Below, in pieces: positions 23,825 to 35,554 of a stretch of 64,000 nt of DNA. The stretch covers positions 115,530-179,529 of the forward strand of contig BGZK01001267.1 in NCBI GenBank assembly GCA_005406025.1, in the 5' to 3' direction. The DNA is from Eumeta japonica. Taxonomy: Eukaryota; Arthropoda; Insecta; Lepidoptera; Psychidae. The number at the start of each line of letters is the position of its first letter. Positions within the stretch are counted from its first letter, which is position 1. The notes beneath the pieces were generated by a model. The model worked only from the letters and a program-made list of their open reading frames with translations. It ran no database searches and was not told the DNA's origin. The position numbers were made by a program, and so were the translations under genes.

Positions 23825-24560
23825 AATAACGGTCATCCGCCCGCTTCCTGGGCGTAAATTTAAATTTAGCAAATTTATTATTCAAATGTGTCCTCGGTTT
23901 TGCTCTCGTGCATACAGAATGAATTCCTTCATTTTTTATATCAACAATTTTTATTATAAATTTTAATCGCGATCATGGTCCTGTTCTCGATGCCAGTTCT
24001 GCACCCCCTGCCGGCTCCGATGCTCGTCCGCTCTCCATTTCAGTACAGATCTCGCTACAATACTGATCGTGGGCCTCCTTGGACATTAATGGTAGTGGTA
24101 GCAAATTATTATTTATGTTGCAACGGACATTAAAACAAACATAATATAATAAGAATCTTAAAATCATCTATAATTGATTCCATATCAAACGGTCAAAGTC
24201 CCATACAAATACGTTCATTACATTTTAAGCCGTTACTCGTACGCTTCGCTGAGCGTAAAATTATATTCAGCAATAATTGTCTTTGTTATGGTTCAGATAG
24301 ACCCGTGGTTTAACTCGCCTGTGCATAGGTCGAACCTTTCATTTTTAATTTAACTGTTATTTTATTTATATATATTTTAAATTTTAACTGTTTTCGCTGT
24401 CAATCCTGCTCGTGGTCCTGTTAACGATGGCAATTCTGGTTCCATTGCCAGGTCCGATCCCGGAGCCGCTATTCTAATAGCGGTCTTGATGCCAATTTCG
24501 GTCCTTCTTGGGTATGGATGTTAATAGTGACAGATGGCCATTTTACTGGATTTCATATAT
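23825..24560 (+). repeat. Diverged tandem duplication, about 400 bp
   Basis: Two related blocks, 23825-24180 and 24235-24560, share their order of landmarks: a CGCTTC(CT)GGGCGTAAA-like start, TTCAGCAA/TTAGCAAA, a GAATTCCTTCATTTTT/GAACCTTTCATTTTT word, TTTTAAT..CGCG/CTG, (A/C)TGGTCCTGTT..CGATG, CCA(G)GTCCGATCC and GGACATTAATGGTAGTG/GGATGTTAATAGTGAC. Both contain GGTCC/GATCC-rich words like those at 9740 and 12710. Probably a decayed non-autonomous transposon duplicated in place. Confidence 0.5.
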
Positions 24561-24886
24561 TTTGTTATATAAAAGGTAGTTTTGTTACGTAATATAATGT
24601 TCATACATACTTTATTCATGTTATAACCTATTTCAAAACATTATCTACCTTTGCACCAAATTTGATTACACATGCAATCAGTTAACCATCTGCGTATGAC
24701 AAACGTCCGTACAATTAAACTTTTATATTTTTGTATTATGAAAAGCCTATATTGATCTACAAACGATCCCACGTTGAATCGTCAAGTCCCAATTACAATC
24801 CGTCCAGCTGCCACCGTATGACAAACATCCACACAAACATGCTTTTACATTTTTGATAACGGACCATTGACAATGTGAAATTTATC
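24561..24886. other. No gene recognised
   Basis: AT-rich, with no repeat or frame of note. Confidence 0.35.
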
Positions 24887-25005
24887 AAATCGCAAAAAGG
24901 AATATTATAATAAGAGACCGAACTACCATCAGACTACAGTAGAGCGATTTGAACGGCTATAGTAGTCCGGTCTCTTATTATCCGGTCACTTTGCGACTTT
25001 GGTTG
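24887..25005. repeat. Imperfect inverted repeat
   Basis: TCGCAAAAAGG...ATAATAAGAGACCGAACTAC on the left pairs with GTAGTCCGGTCTCTTATTAT...TTTGCGA on the right; the loop is about 30 bp. Probably the remains of a MITE. Confidence 0.6.
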
Positions 25006-25398
25006 ACGAAACATTACCAACCTAACCTTTGGTTGTCTTAACTTTCTGTTGAAATTATTAAGATAACAAATACTGAAAATAACATAACCGAATGGAAGTT
25101 TACTACAAATAATTCAGAATCTTTAATTATACATTCTTTGTCTTTAAAGAAAGGGAACAAATGATATATTCTGTGCAAATTTAGCCAAACTCAATTTAGT
25201 TTCTGTCATGTCATCGGCGATGGCGCTGCATACGAAAAATGTATGAGAAAACAATTTTTTTTCATATGTTTTTTTCTATTTTTTTAATTACTTATTCTGC
25301 TATTCGGAGCGGAGACAAATCCAATAATTCAAAGATCATAAAAATCTGTGCAGCCCTTGCGTAATAAAGGGTGTACTAACACGACTCTATTTTATGTA
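25006..25398. other. No gene recognised
   Basis: AT-rich flank to the Helitron; no coding sequence. Confidence 0.4.
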
Positions 25399-25939
25399 TC
25401 TATACTAATATAATAAAGCTGAAGAGTTTGTTTGTTTGTTTGTTTGAACGCGCTAATCTCCGAAACTACTGGTGCGATTTGAATAATTCTTTTTGTTGGA
25501 TAGTCCATTTATCGAGGAAGGCTATAGGCTAAATAACATTACGCTATGACCAATAGGAGCAAAGACAGAGCGGTAAATGTAAAAACGGGGAAAATTATTC
25601 ATTTTGAAGGCTTTCTTTGCGCGCTGCGAAAACGGTTCAAGATACACAAAAATATGTATGAAAGAATTATTCCTCTATACATGATCTAAAAAAGTCCGCG
25701 ACGGCATATGTCTATCTTTTAAGGTTTAGTCACAATGACCGTTTTATGGTACCAAATTTGGTCGAAATAATTTGTTTAAGTTGTATCAACATAATAATAT
25801 TAATCTTTATTCAAATATAAATATAAATATGTTGTTGGTTAAGAGTACTTCATTGTGAATAAAATTGTCTTTGACATAGCTTAATTTCAACAAAAACTTT
25901 AAAGATTACAATGATAAATAACCCGAAACAAAACCAACT

Positions 25940-26070
25940 CGCTCTCTGCGCTCACTGCGCTGGCCGGCGCGGCGGGAGAGGCGGTGCTTGCGGGCAAGCC
26001 GGGAGGGGGTGCAGCTCTACGAGATACCATGCCGCGCGGCTCACTCGCGCGGTCGGCTCCCTACTGAACG
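25940..26070 (+). other. GC-rich block in the Helitron leader
   Basis: About 130 bp (CTGGCCGGCGCGGCGGGAG, ACCATGCCGCGCGGCTCAC) with far higher GC content than the surrounding element. It may be the Helitron's own promoter or a captured fragment of a host CpG island; no coding motif is evident. Confidence 0.4.
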
Positions 26071-26640
26071 GTTGAATACAGCGCTAATTTGTTTATGCGA
26101 TATAATTATCATCGTAATATTACTTTTTAAACACAGTTTCATTTTGAGGTTGTTTTCTATATAGTAGGTACTTTATTTGTTTTAGGATAGTATTTAGTGA
26201 CACAATAATAACACTTTTTTGTTTTCATGTAGATTATTAATTAATAAGTATGTGTTTTTTAAAAGTATAGTATCGTTTGTTTTAAAAATAGTATTCAGTT
26301 TCTAATATTTTTGTGGTACATAATACCTGTAGGTACCTAAATAGGTATCGCCTACTTAATTATTCTTATTAGATTAGGGTTTAGTTTAACGTATTTAGTT
26401 TCTATTTTTTTCGCTTTAGGTAAAACCTGTAAATAGGTGTGGTCTACCTATTTATTCTCATTAGATTAGGTTAAGTTTAAGTATAAAGTTTGTTAACTTA
26501 TTTTCATTTTACGGATTTTCTTTTGACATAATCGTTAAAAATAAAACAATTAGGTTCCTAATTATTAATCTTACGTTTCTTTTTTACGAGTTACGCTTTA
26601 GTTAAGTTTTCATTTTCTACGTTCTTTCTTCATCACTATA

Positions 26641-29600
26641 ATGCCGAGAAAAGAACTCAGCTTTCTCGGCAGACTGCTACTGCAAAGCGGCTGCGAGTTT
26701 TGCGCAGCAATGAAACTGAGGATGAAAATATGCACAGGTTGGCTACACAACGAGCAATTACTGAACAAAACCGTGCAGGGAATCAAGCGTTGAACGTTCG
26801 CAGCGTTTAGCGTCACAAAATTTCCGAACTTTGGCGAACCGGCAACGGGAATCGAGTGCTGATCGTTCTCAACGTTTGGCCTCACAGAATGCCCGAACTT
26901 TGGCTAACCGCGATCGGGAATCCAGTGCTGAACGTTCTCAACGTTTGGCCTCACAGAATTCCCGAACTTTGGCTAACCGTGATCGGGAATCAAGCGCTGA
27001 ACGATCCCAACGATTAACACAGCAAAATGCCCGATCAACTAGGAATAGAACTCGCAGACAACATAATTTATTAAATGCTGCTTTTGCTTATGATTGTACC
27101 GTTGACTATTCTGAGCTAAATGATATTGATATTGGCAGAATGGATAAAATATGCAACTTATGCCAAGCAAAAAATGGGCAGCTGAAACTCCTGGATTGTG
27201 TTGTAGTGGTGGCAAAGTAAATATACCTATAATTCCGGAACCAACATCCGTTTTAAAGGAACTGATATCAGGCTCACATCCATCATCTAAGCATTTCTTA
27301 AATCACTCAAGACAATATAATACATTATTTCAGATGACTTCATTTGGTGCCAAAGAAATTCGTGAGGGAAACTTTATGCCCACTTTTAAAGTCCAAGGGC
27401 AAGTTTATCATTTAATCGGTGACTTACTTCCAGCTGTAGGGCACAACCCGAATTCCTACAAATATATTTTGTTTCCCATGCAGATCAGGTATCCTTGCGC
27501 TCAAATTTAAACCCAAGCTTGCAAATCGATCTTATCGACGTTCTCCAAACATATCTTCATGATCATAATACGTATATTCAAAGTTTTAAGTACAATCTAG
27601 AAAATAGACCACCGAATGATTTAAAACTTATCATTCATGCTGATGTAAAACCTCCTAATGAGCATAGAGGTCGGTATAATGCGCCGGTAGTAGATGAAGT
27701 AGCTGTTCTTATGATAGATGAAGACAAAGGTCCCCGTGATATTGTATTGACTGCGAGAGATGGTCGACTTCAACGAGTTTCTGAAATTCATAGATCTTAT
27801 GACCCGCTTCAATATCCCTTACTGTTTCCCTTTGGAAACGACGGATACTGTATTAATATTCCACAGCAGAATACTACGGCTACATCTAAAACTGTTTCAT
27901 GTATGCAGTTTTATGCATTTAGATTCATGGTGAGAATAAATGACTTTAACAGTATACATTATTTTAAAGGATTATTCAACCAATATTGTGTTGATATGGC
28001 GGCAAAAATGATTTCTGAGAGGCTGAACTTCATCAAAAGAAATCAAAAAAAAATTGAGAGCAGAAGATTACATTCATTTAAGAGATGCCGTCGTAAATGA
28101 TGGACATTTAAACGCTTCTAATATTGGCCAGCACGTTATATTGCCGTCGTCATTTACAGGATCCCCCAGATTCATGAATGAAAAAAGTCAAGATGCCATG
28201 ACATATGTCAGGAAATTTGGAAGACCTGACCTCTTCATTACATTTACATGTAACCCCGAATGGCCAGAAATAAAAAGTGAGTTATTGCCCAATCAACATT
28301 CTTATGATAGACACGATTTAATTTCTAGGGTATTTCATTTAAAACTCAAAAAAATGATAGACCTATTAACGAAGAAACATATTTTTGGCCCATCGAAAGC
28401 CTTTGTTTACAGTGTAGAATGGCAAAAAAAAGAGGTTTACCTCACGCCCATATTTTATTGTGGCTGGCTAACAAAGTTCAACCAGATTCTATAGATGCAA
28501 TAATATCGGCTGAAATACCTGACATACAACAAGATCCGATTCTTCATAATATTGTCATAATATGATACATGGTCCTTGCGGATTTCATAATCCTGCATCA
28601 CCATGTATGAAAGAAAACGTTTGTTCTAAAAAGTACCGAGGCATTTTATTTCGGAAACACAAACCGGGATGACGGTTATCCAACCTACAGACGCAGGTCT
28701 CCAGATAATGGTGGATTCACAGCTATAATTCGTGTAAAGGTACAGAAATGAGCGTGGATAATCGTTGGGTGGTTCCTATAATCCACTGCTGTCACGCATT
28801 TTCAATGCACACATTAACGTAGAGTTTTGTCAATCGGTCAAAGCTATTAAATACATCTGTAAGTATATTCATAAAGGTTCTGATCAAGCCACATTTTCGT
28901 TACAAAGTAATAACGACGAAGTAGAAAAATATCTAAATGGTCGCTATATAAGTTCCTCGGAGGCGTTTTGGAGAATTTTTCAATTTTCGATTCATGAACG
29001 TTTTCCGGCAGTAGTTCATTTAGCCGTTCATTTGGAAAATGGACAAAGAGTATATTTTATAATAATGAAAATCTCCAAGATCGTGTGAACAATCCTTCAT
29101 CAACGACACTTACAGCGTTCTTTGATCTCTGCAAAAGCGACGATTTTGCAAAACCCTTTATATCACGAAGCTCCCCAGTATTACGTTTGGCAAAGAAATT
29201 CATTTTCTAGAAGAAGACGCGGGCAAGATGTTGAGGGATATCCCGGTGTAAAAGACACAACTTTAGGCCGTGTTTATAACATTCATCCAACTCAAACTGA
29301 ATGTTTTATTTAAGAATGTTACTGCAATATGTTCGCGGTCCAATGTCATTTCAACATCTACGAACCGTGAATGGTGTTATTTTCCAAACGTACCAAGGCG
29401 CTTGCAAGGAATTAGGTTTACTGAGGGAGATGAACATTGGCAAAATACCATGTCCGATGCAATTATATCCGAGCCAGCTACAAAATTAAGAGAATTATTT
29501 ACCACTATCCTTATATTTTGCCAACCATCTGACCCTTAGAGTTATGGAATAAATTTCGTGATGCTCTATGTGAAGATATATTAAACAGAATGCGTAATGA

Positions 29601-31134
29601 GAATCAGGATATGACATTAGCATATAATGATGATATATACAATGATGGACTAATCATAATTGAAGATAAAATTCATGAGATTTCAGATAAATCCCTAACC
29701 GACTTTGGGCTTCCTGCAGCAAAAGAAATAATTCGCTTCTGGACCCGTTAGAAGTAGCGTTGCGAAAACCATATAATTTAAATGATTTAAATGAATATAT
29801 CACAGAAAATGAACCAAGATTAGTAAATGACCAGGTGACAACGTATAATTGTGTCATGAAAAGTGTTAGTTTTAATGAAGGAAAATTTTCTTTTGGATGC
29901 GGTGGGACCGGCAAGACGTTTATTACTAATCTTATATTGGCAAAAGTAAGGTCTCTAGGAAAGCTAGCCTTAGCAGTAGCGTCGTCAGGTATTGCTGCAA
30001 CTTTATTAGCAGGTGGACGCACAGCTCATTCCACTTTTAAACTGCCCCTAACTGTGTCTTTAGAGAAAGATAGCGTGTGCTCTATACGCAAAATGGACCT
30101 TTGGGAAAAGTTTTACAAGACGTCAGTCTAATAATCTGGGACGAATGTACCATGATACATAGAGCTCACGTAGAAGCTCTAGACAGAACTCTCGAGATAT
30201 TAGAAACTGTGATAAAATCATGGGTGGGATTACGGTTATGTTTGCTGGGACTTTCGCCAAACCTTACCGGTAATAGTAAGGGGAACCAGAGCAGACATTG
30301 TGAAGGCTTGCCTTAAAAGTTCTCCATTATGGAAATTTGTAAATATTTTAAAATTATCTACAAATATGAGAGCACATTTGGGGGGAGGTAGTATAACTTT
30401 CCCGTCAAAATTACTTTCTGTAGGAGACGGGAAAATACCTCATTCTAATAATAAAATTGAAATTGATTGCGATTTAGGAGTAAAAGTGGGTAACATCGAG
30501 GAATTAATAACTAAGGTATACCCTGACATCAGCCAAATAGAAAACAAGGACCACCAATGGATGTGTCAAAGAGCAATATTGGCAAGAAATAGTAACGTTG
30601 ACGAAATAAATGATATAATTTTAAGTAAACTCCCAGGAGATATTGTAACCTACACATCCATTGATACCGTGATGGATCAAGAAGATGTAGTTAATTACCC
30701 ACAGGAGTTCCTCAATTCCTTGAACCCAAGCGGCCTTCCCCACATTCTCTTAATTTAAAAATAGGTGCCCCAATCATTTTACTAAGAAATCTCAAACCAC
30801 CAAATTTATGCAACGGGACCCGACTTCAAAATTTCTGCGCAATAACGTCATCGTTGCAATAGTTTTGACGGGTCCAGCAGTTGGTCAAACAGTCCTCATA
30901 CCCGCATCCCAATGATACCCAACGACTTACCTTTCAATTTTAAAGAATACAATTTCCGATTAAATTATCCTTCGCAGTCACAATAAATAAATCACAGGGC
31001 AGACATTCAAACACGTGGGGATCGATTTACGCCAAGACTGTTTTCGCACGGCCAGTTATACGTCGCCTTATCAAGATCAGGTTGTGGCGAAAATCAATAT
31101 ATTCTTCTGCCACAAGACAATAAAACAAAAATGT
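26641..31134 (+). pseudogene. Helitron Rep-helicase (RepHel), frameshifted
   Basis: Intact relatives nick and replicate DNA through an HUH Rep domain and a Pif1-like SF1 helicase. The N-terminus contains four 23-residue repeats (units starting at 26787, 26856, 26925 and 26994; core ERSQRLASQNARTLANRDRE), then a Cys-containing region and the Helitron N domain (KEIREGNFMPTFKVQGQVYH). Rep motifs follow: RPDLFITFTCNPEWPE (28229-28276), the HUH motif RGLPHAHILLWL (about 28435-28470) and the Tyr motif KYICKYIHKG (about 28846-28875). Helicase motifs: Walker A GCGGTGKTFI (29895-29924), Walker B LIIWDECTM (about 30128), and C-terminal INKSQGQTFKHVGIDLR, then FSHGQLYVALSRSG (about 30980-31080). At least eight frameshifts and several stops (for example near 27170, 27490, 28030, 28435, 28755, 29070, 29310, 30120 and 30760) kill it. 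Confidence 0.9.
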
Positions 31135-31342
31135 AGTATATGCAGAAGTTCTATAATAATTTAATTTAAAAAATTGTACAGATATAAATAGTTTGGAACT
31201 CGAAAAACATAGGTTTTATCCTAAAAATTCTGCGGAAACTCGACCATTCCGAAAAATCCCGCAAGAACGGGAACTATGTGGGAAAACCAAAATCTGCCGG
31301 AAGTCACTATTCCACGCGGACGAAGTCGCGGGCAAAAGCTAT

Positions 31343-31734
31343 GATACGAGTAGATATGTCTAGTTTTAAAATTTCTGCTTTTTTATTGATTGTGAAACTT
31401 TGGGATATAGAACGATTTTATATTAAAAATCGTCACATTGTGAAAGCAAATTGAGAGTAGATGGATTCCCCACGCGCCTGCGCGTGGAGGCGTGCAATAT
31501 ACGTTTGATAAAATTGTATATGAACCATTTAGTGAATAAAACGTCTCCACCCTTTACAGTAGAAATGATAATGTCATTCAAAAATTTATAACTTCATTTA
31601 ATCCCTGGCTGAATAAAAGCCCCAGGATTTTTCTGGATTGTACCGCAATTTTGTGAAAATATTAGCCTGTTAGGTCATTCAATACATTGAAGTTAATATC
31701 CATATTTTAAATATTAATAATAATTGTGCTTATA
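31343..31734. other. No gene recognised
   Basis: AT-rich. CCACGCGCCTGCGCGTGG at 31469 is an 18-bp GC-rich palindrome. Confidence 0.4.
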
Positions 31735-32830
31735 TAAAGCCTTTATTATAGGATTTATAATCGTACAAACGAGTACGCAGGCGATTGAAAGTAGATGGTC
31801 TCATGGCCGCCCGGATACGCGCAACCTTTAGAGATGTAATAAATGCGTTGCCGGCCTTTACTTAGCTCTTAATGAGGACCCTTGTCAAATTTTGTTGAAA
31901 TAATGCTGATTTTAGATTATTTCAAAGCCTCGGTACGTGGCGCAAAATTACGTGCATGAACAGGTAGTAGAAAACGCCAGCCATCAAAACGCTGTTGTTG
32001 GTGCTGCAGAGCGATGACGGGAACCACGAAAAAATGAAATTGAATGGCTTTCAGAGCACTTCCAATTGTATACGCGGTAGAGGCACAGAGATGCGGCGTC
32101 TCTCGCACCGATTGAGCTGAGTTGATTAGATACCTCTGCCGACAATCGAGATGTGTCGACGTTGATACAATCTAAAATATTATTATAAGATGTCCCAGCA
32201 CCTAGAGGTGCTACAATAATATCTAGATGGGTTGAACCTAGTGCTATAAAGCTATATGGCGACGATCAACTTAACTTACTATTGTGTTCTATTAGCACCT
32301 GCTTTTAGAAACTAGTTTAATTTCTCTAGATAATTACACCGTGAAACTGAAGTTGTTCGATATATTCACCCAAGGTTTCAATCTCTGGTTCATACTCTAA
32401 ATATCGGGATCCTCTTTTACTTCTGGTGCTTTTTCTAATGGTGACACTAAGGAGGAAAGTGCTCCGAGAGGAGAGAGCAAGGTGTAGGGGATTTTAAAAC
32501 GTAGATGCAAAGTCGTACGTCTTTTGGGAGTTAAACAACGAGGTTAATGTAATTCCCATTCCAACATTTGTCCTAAAGCTGTCTCTGATTTCAGATAAGT
32601 TGTTTCGACACTCTTGTATATGCCCTGACAAATGTTAATGGCTGAGCATAGTACGTCCATAATATTGTCATCCGCATAACCATAACGTTATCAATTTCAG
32701 ATTTTCAATCAAACTGCTAGTCTACCCACAAAATCTCTTTCGAGAAGCTCTGTAATGAAGCAGAGAAGCGCCTGTATGCAAACTCTGTCAAAGGCCTTCA
32801 CTATGGTCTAAACTAAGAGCCAAGGCCAAT
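31735..32830 (-). pseudogene. 5'-truncated LINE: reverse transcriptase C-terminal half
   Basis: Minus-strand remnant of a non-LTR retrotransposon. From 5' to 3' on that strand: VKAFDRVCIQALL (about 32815-32775), equivalent to the (K/E)AFDRV..LL motif of reverse transcriptase; then YGYADDNIMDVL (32678 downward), carrying the catalytic YADD; then a fragmented thumb region; then at about 32110-31930 pieces reading SLCLYRVYNWKCSES and FDGW, resembling the conserved C-terminal tail of jockey/CR1-like lepidopteran LINEs; then a 3' segment containing GGCCGGCAACGCATTTATTA and ending near an AATAAA signal at about 31745. Stops and frameshifts are numerous, and the endonuclease and ORF1 are missing. 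The clade cannot be fixed by eye. Confidence 0.65.
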
Positions 32831-33598
32831 TTTAATAGTATTAAAAAGAACAAGAATTTTGTAATGCGTATTAAAATGCAAAAGATATTTTAAATATTTT
32901 AAAATATTGCATACATATAATAATAATATGAACTCACACTTATTTTTCTGTAATGATGGGGAAGGACGACAGATTTTCACATAATACGAACTTTTATTTA
33001 CTGTATCCATTAACAAATGCATAGATACTCTTTCGTTTAGGGTGCTTAAATTTGACTCCTTCTATTATGTATATCCAATAACTAAATTGGGAGTATATCG
33101 ATTTGTTTCCAGCAAAAACTTATGGGTAATCCTTCCAGTACAATGCTATATAGATTCCTTTACCAATTGATTTTTATTCATCCTCCTTTTGAAGGCCAAA
33201 CCACCGTATTAATTTTTTACTCTAGCATTTGCAACTTCTTTCAAACTACACCTGTTACCACTATTTCTGCAGCTATCTTTCAAACAACTTCATATATATA
33301 TATCACGTGGGATCGAATCTCAACTACATTAATACTTTCATGTTTTGTTTTCCACACATCTTTTCTACTGTACACAAAACATATAGACTAGAACTACCAT
33401 TTTATTATTTGTACAGCGAGTAAGGCCCCATTCAATTTATTTCCTGTATTTCCAGAATTCTTTTCAATGTTCTCTTTCGTGTTTAACGTCATTTATATAA
33501 TAAACTATTCAATTGGTAAACCCTCATTTTGTTGAGTTCTCTCACACCTTATAGATACATCTATTTTATAAATGTATATATACATACATATATATATA
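32831..33598. other. No gene recognised
   Basis: AT-rich sequence; open frames around 33122-33423 show no domain. Confidence 0.4.
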
Positions 33599-35554
33599 TC
33601 CTACTAATATATTATAAATGCGAAAGTAACTCTGTCTGTCTGTCTGTCTGTCGCTCTTCACGCCTAAACTACTGAACTAATTGAAATGAAATTAGTATAC
33701 AGACAGTCTGAAACCTGAGGAAGGATAGGCTACTTTTTTTTTCAAAATTCACCAAAGAGTTAATGGGGTCAAAGTTTGTATAAAGAACTACAACGCATTA
33801 AAGATTTCAAAATTGGTATGGAGGAAGCTGGCACCTGTAAAGATATAAAAAGCAAATTCCAGACTAAAATGACACAAGGGTATAAAGGAAATTAATTTGA
33901 AAAGAATTCAGATCTGCAAATAAGTTCTTACCTACTTAACGAAAAAGATAATTAAATCGGTACTTACATTTCATTACTTCAAAAATTATCTCTAACGCGA
34001 TTTTATGTTCAAACTAAATTTGATTTATATAATAACATAAAAATGACTCCTCCATGTTTCTGTCAACAGGGTTAAATAAATAATGTTAAGAGTGAAATAA
34101 TTAAGCTTGAGAAGTTCCTTCATTCATGATAAGTTTAATTTTCGTAACCATAATCTTTCCGAAAATATTTATTGTGTAATAGAATATCTCTACATTGTGC
34201 GTTTAAGTAATACTCATTATACTACATTTTACAAACCGAGTAATAGGTAACTTTATTGTTGTAAGGGATTGAATATGGGGAAATGTTTTATGAAAGTATT
34301 GTCATTATTATATCTAGAAGCTTCAGAAACATATTTTTAATTCTAGGAAGATCAGCGCACTCAGTTTTAAAATACCATTAAACTAGCTCATGAGGAAATG
34401 AAGCAAAATGCAATGTAACATTAGCAAGCATGAACGCGAGAAGATGAACAGCAAAACTTTTGGATAGGGATGAACGTACCGCCCCACAAAAGAGCAATCG
34501 AAGCTCTAGATCGCTCAACATGCGATACAAAGGCAACCGGTATATCATGGAGGGATGGTGGTAATTTTGAGCTGGTAACTTTAGACAGACCTTCCGTTGT
34601 TATTAATGGGTACGCCGGTGATGAAATAAAATGCCTGTTTTAAAAGCATCTGTATTATGTAGTACACGTAAAAGTTTGTTTCACTCACAAATATGCAAGT
34701 ACAACTTCATAATGATTCCCGCTGGCGGCAATATGCAGCAGATCTTTTAAAATCGGAGAACATTGTACGCCATCCGACAGTAACGATATGATTATACTGA
34801 GCCATGATCGTATAGGTTTATCCCATCTGTCAATAAACATAGCAATTGAGAAATGGCTTTTGGCGCAGGGCAATTTTGGCACCACTAATGAGATTATTAA
34901 GCAAGATTTGAGGGATGTTGTCGAATACCTATCAGTTGGATAAATGTTATGGATACTGAATTAGTCACATCATAACCTATAGAGTTCCCACCTGTTTGAG
35001 TTATCAGGAGCCCTCCATAAGTTGAGAATGAAAGCCGGTGCCCAGCCTATTAATGAGAAATCTTGACGCGCCGCCATTGGTTGTTATGGGATAATACGGT
35101 TACTGTATTACATCTGGTACAATATTATAAAGCAACAATTGGTGACTGGAAATGAAAAGAGTGTTTTGATTCCCATTCCATAATCCGACTGATTTGGTAT
35201 TTAATCTTAAAAGAATGCAGTTTCTAAAGCAGCATCATTTCCCATAATCAATAAAGCCTGGACAGACACTAAAGTTGAGTTCATTTAGAAAAAATGCTTT
35301 TCCCATGGGGCAACTTCGGCGTCGCACACGTATCAAATCCGCAAAATCTTTTGCCAGGGGATAAAAGATGGAAAAATAAAATATATTTCGGAAAATGTAC
35401 TTAAACAATAAGATCATATAATACTTTGATAGTAAACTTTTCGGTAACGAAACAACGCGTTATATATCAATAAATAATAATACCTAGCCTAGTAATTAAA
35501 TACCACCAGCCACTGATATTCCACGCGAACGAAGTCGCGGTGGGCAATAGCCAT
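33599..35554 (+). mobile_element. Internally deleted Helitron
   Basis: Starts TCCTACTAATATATTATAAA followed by GCGAAAG and a (CTGT)n tract, and ends ATTCCACGCGAACGAAGTCG then CGGTGGGCAATAGCCAT, a mutated version of the 3' end seen at 31342. About 1.96 kb in total. It keeps a piece of the helicase C-terminus (34995-35410) but none of the Rep domain. A 34400-34900 segment with scattered Arg-rich frames may be another eroded part of the protein. Same family as the 5.9-kb element at 25399. Confidence 0.75.
34995..35410 (+). pseudogene. Helitron helicase C-terminal fragment
   Basis: Shifted frames spell out the end of a Pif1-like Helitron helicase: PPHKLRMKAGAQP and MRNLDAPP (35010-35085), TGNEKSVLIPIP-like with NPTDLVFNLKRMQF (35143-35225), then KPGQTLKLSSFRKNAFPMGQ (35254-35312). 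INKAQGQTLK of active relatives reads SIKPGQTLK here, and the following SHGQLYV.CSR block is eroded to PMGQLRRRTR. Several stops interrupt it. It is upstream of and collinear with the Helitron 3' end, as expected. Confidence 0.75.

Larger units (their letters stand above)
25399..31342 (+). mobile_element. Near-complete autonomous Helitron, inactive
   Basis: A rolling-circle transposon of about 5.9 kb. The 5' end is A|TCTATACTAATATAATAAAG, a typical lepidopteran Helitron start. The 3' end is CCACGCGGACGAAGTCGCGG followed by GCAAAAGCTA, where CGCGG..TCGCG forms the subterminal hairpin; the final CTRR is CTAT, one base off consensus, with the next bases GATA. Between them lie a 1.2-kb leader with a GC-rich block (25940-26070), a roughly 100-bp direct repeat (about 26325 and 26426), and a broken Rep-helicase gene from 26641 to about 31134. 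Because the gene is disrupted, the element would need another Helitron's enzyme to move. Confidence 0.85.

Noticed and set aside
31917..32108. 63-residue minus-strand frame considered as an independent gene
   Set aside because: Better explained as a frameshifted C-terminal part of the LINE on the same strand.
34685..34885. 66-residue minus-strand frame inside the second Helitron
   Set aside because: No motif, opposite to the element's coding strand and without a start context.
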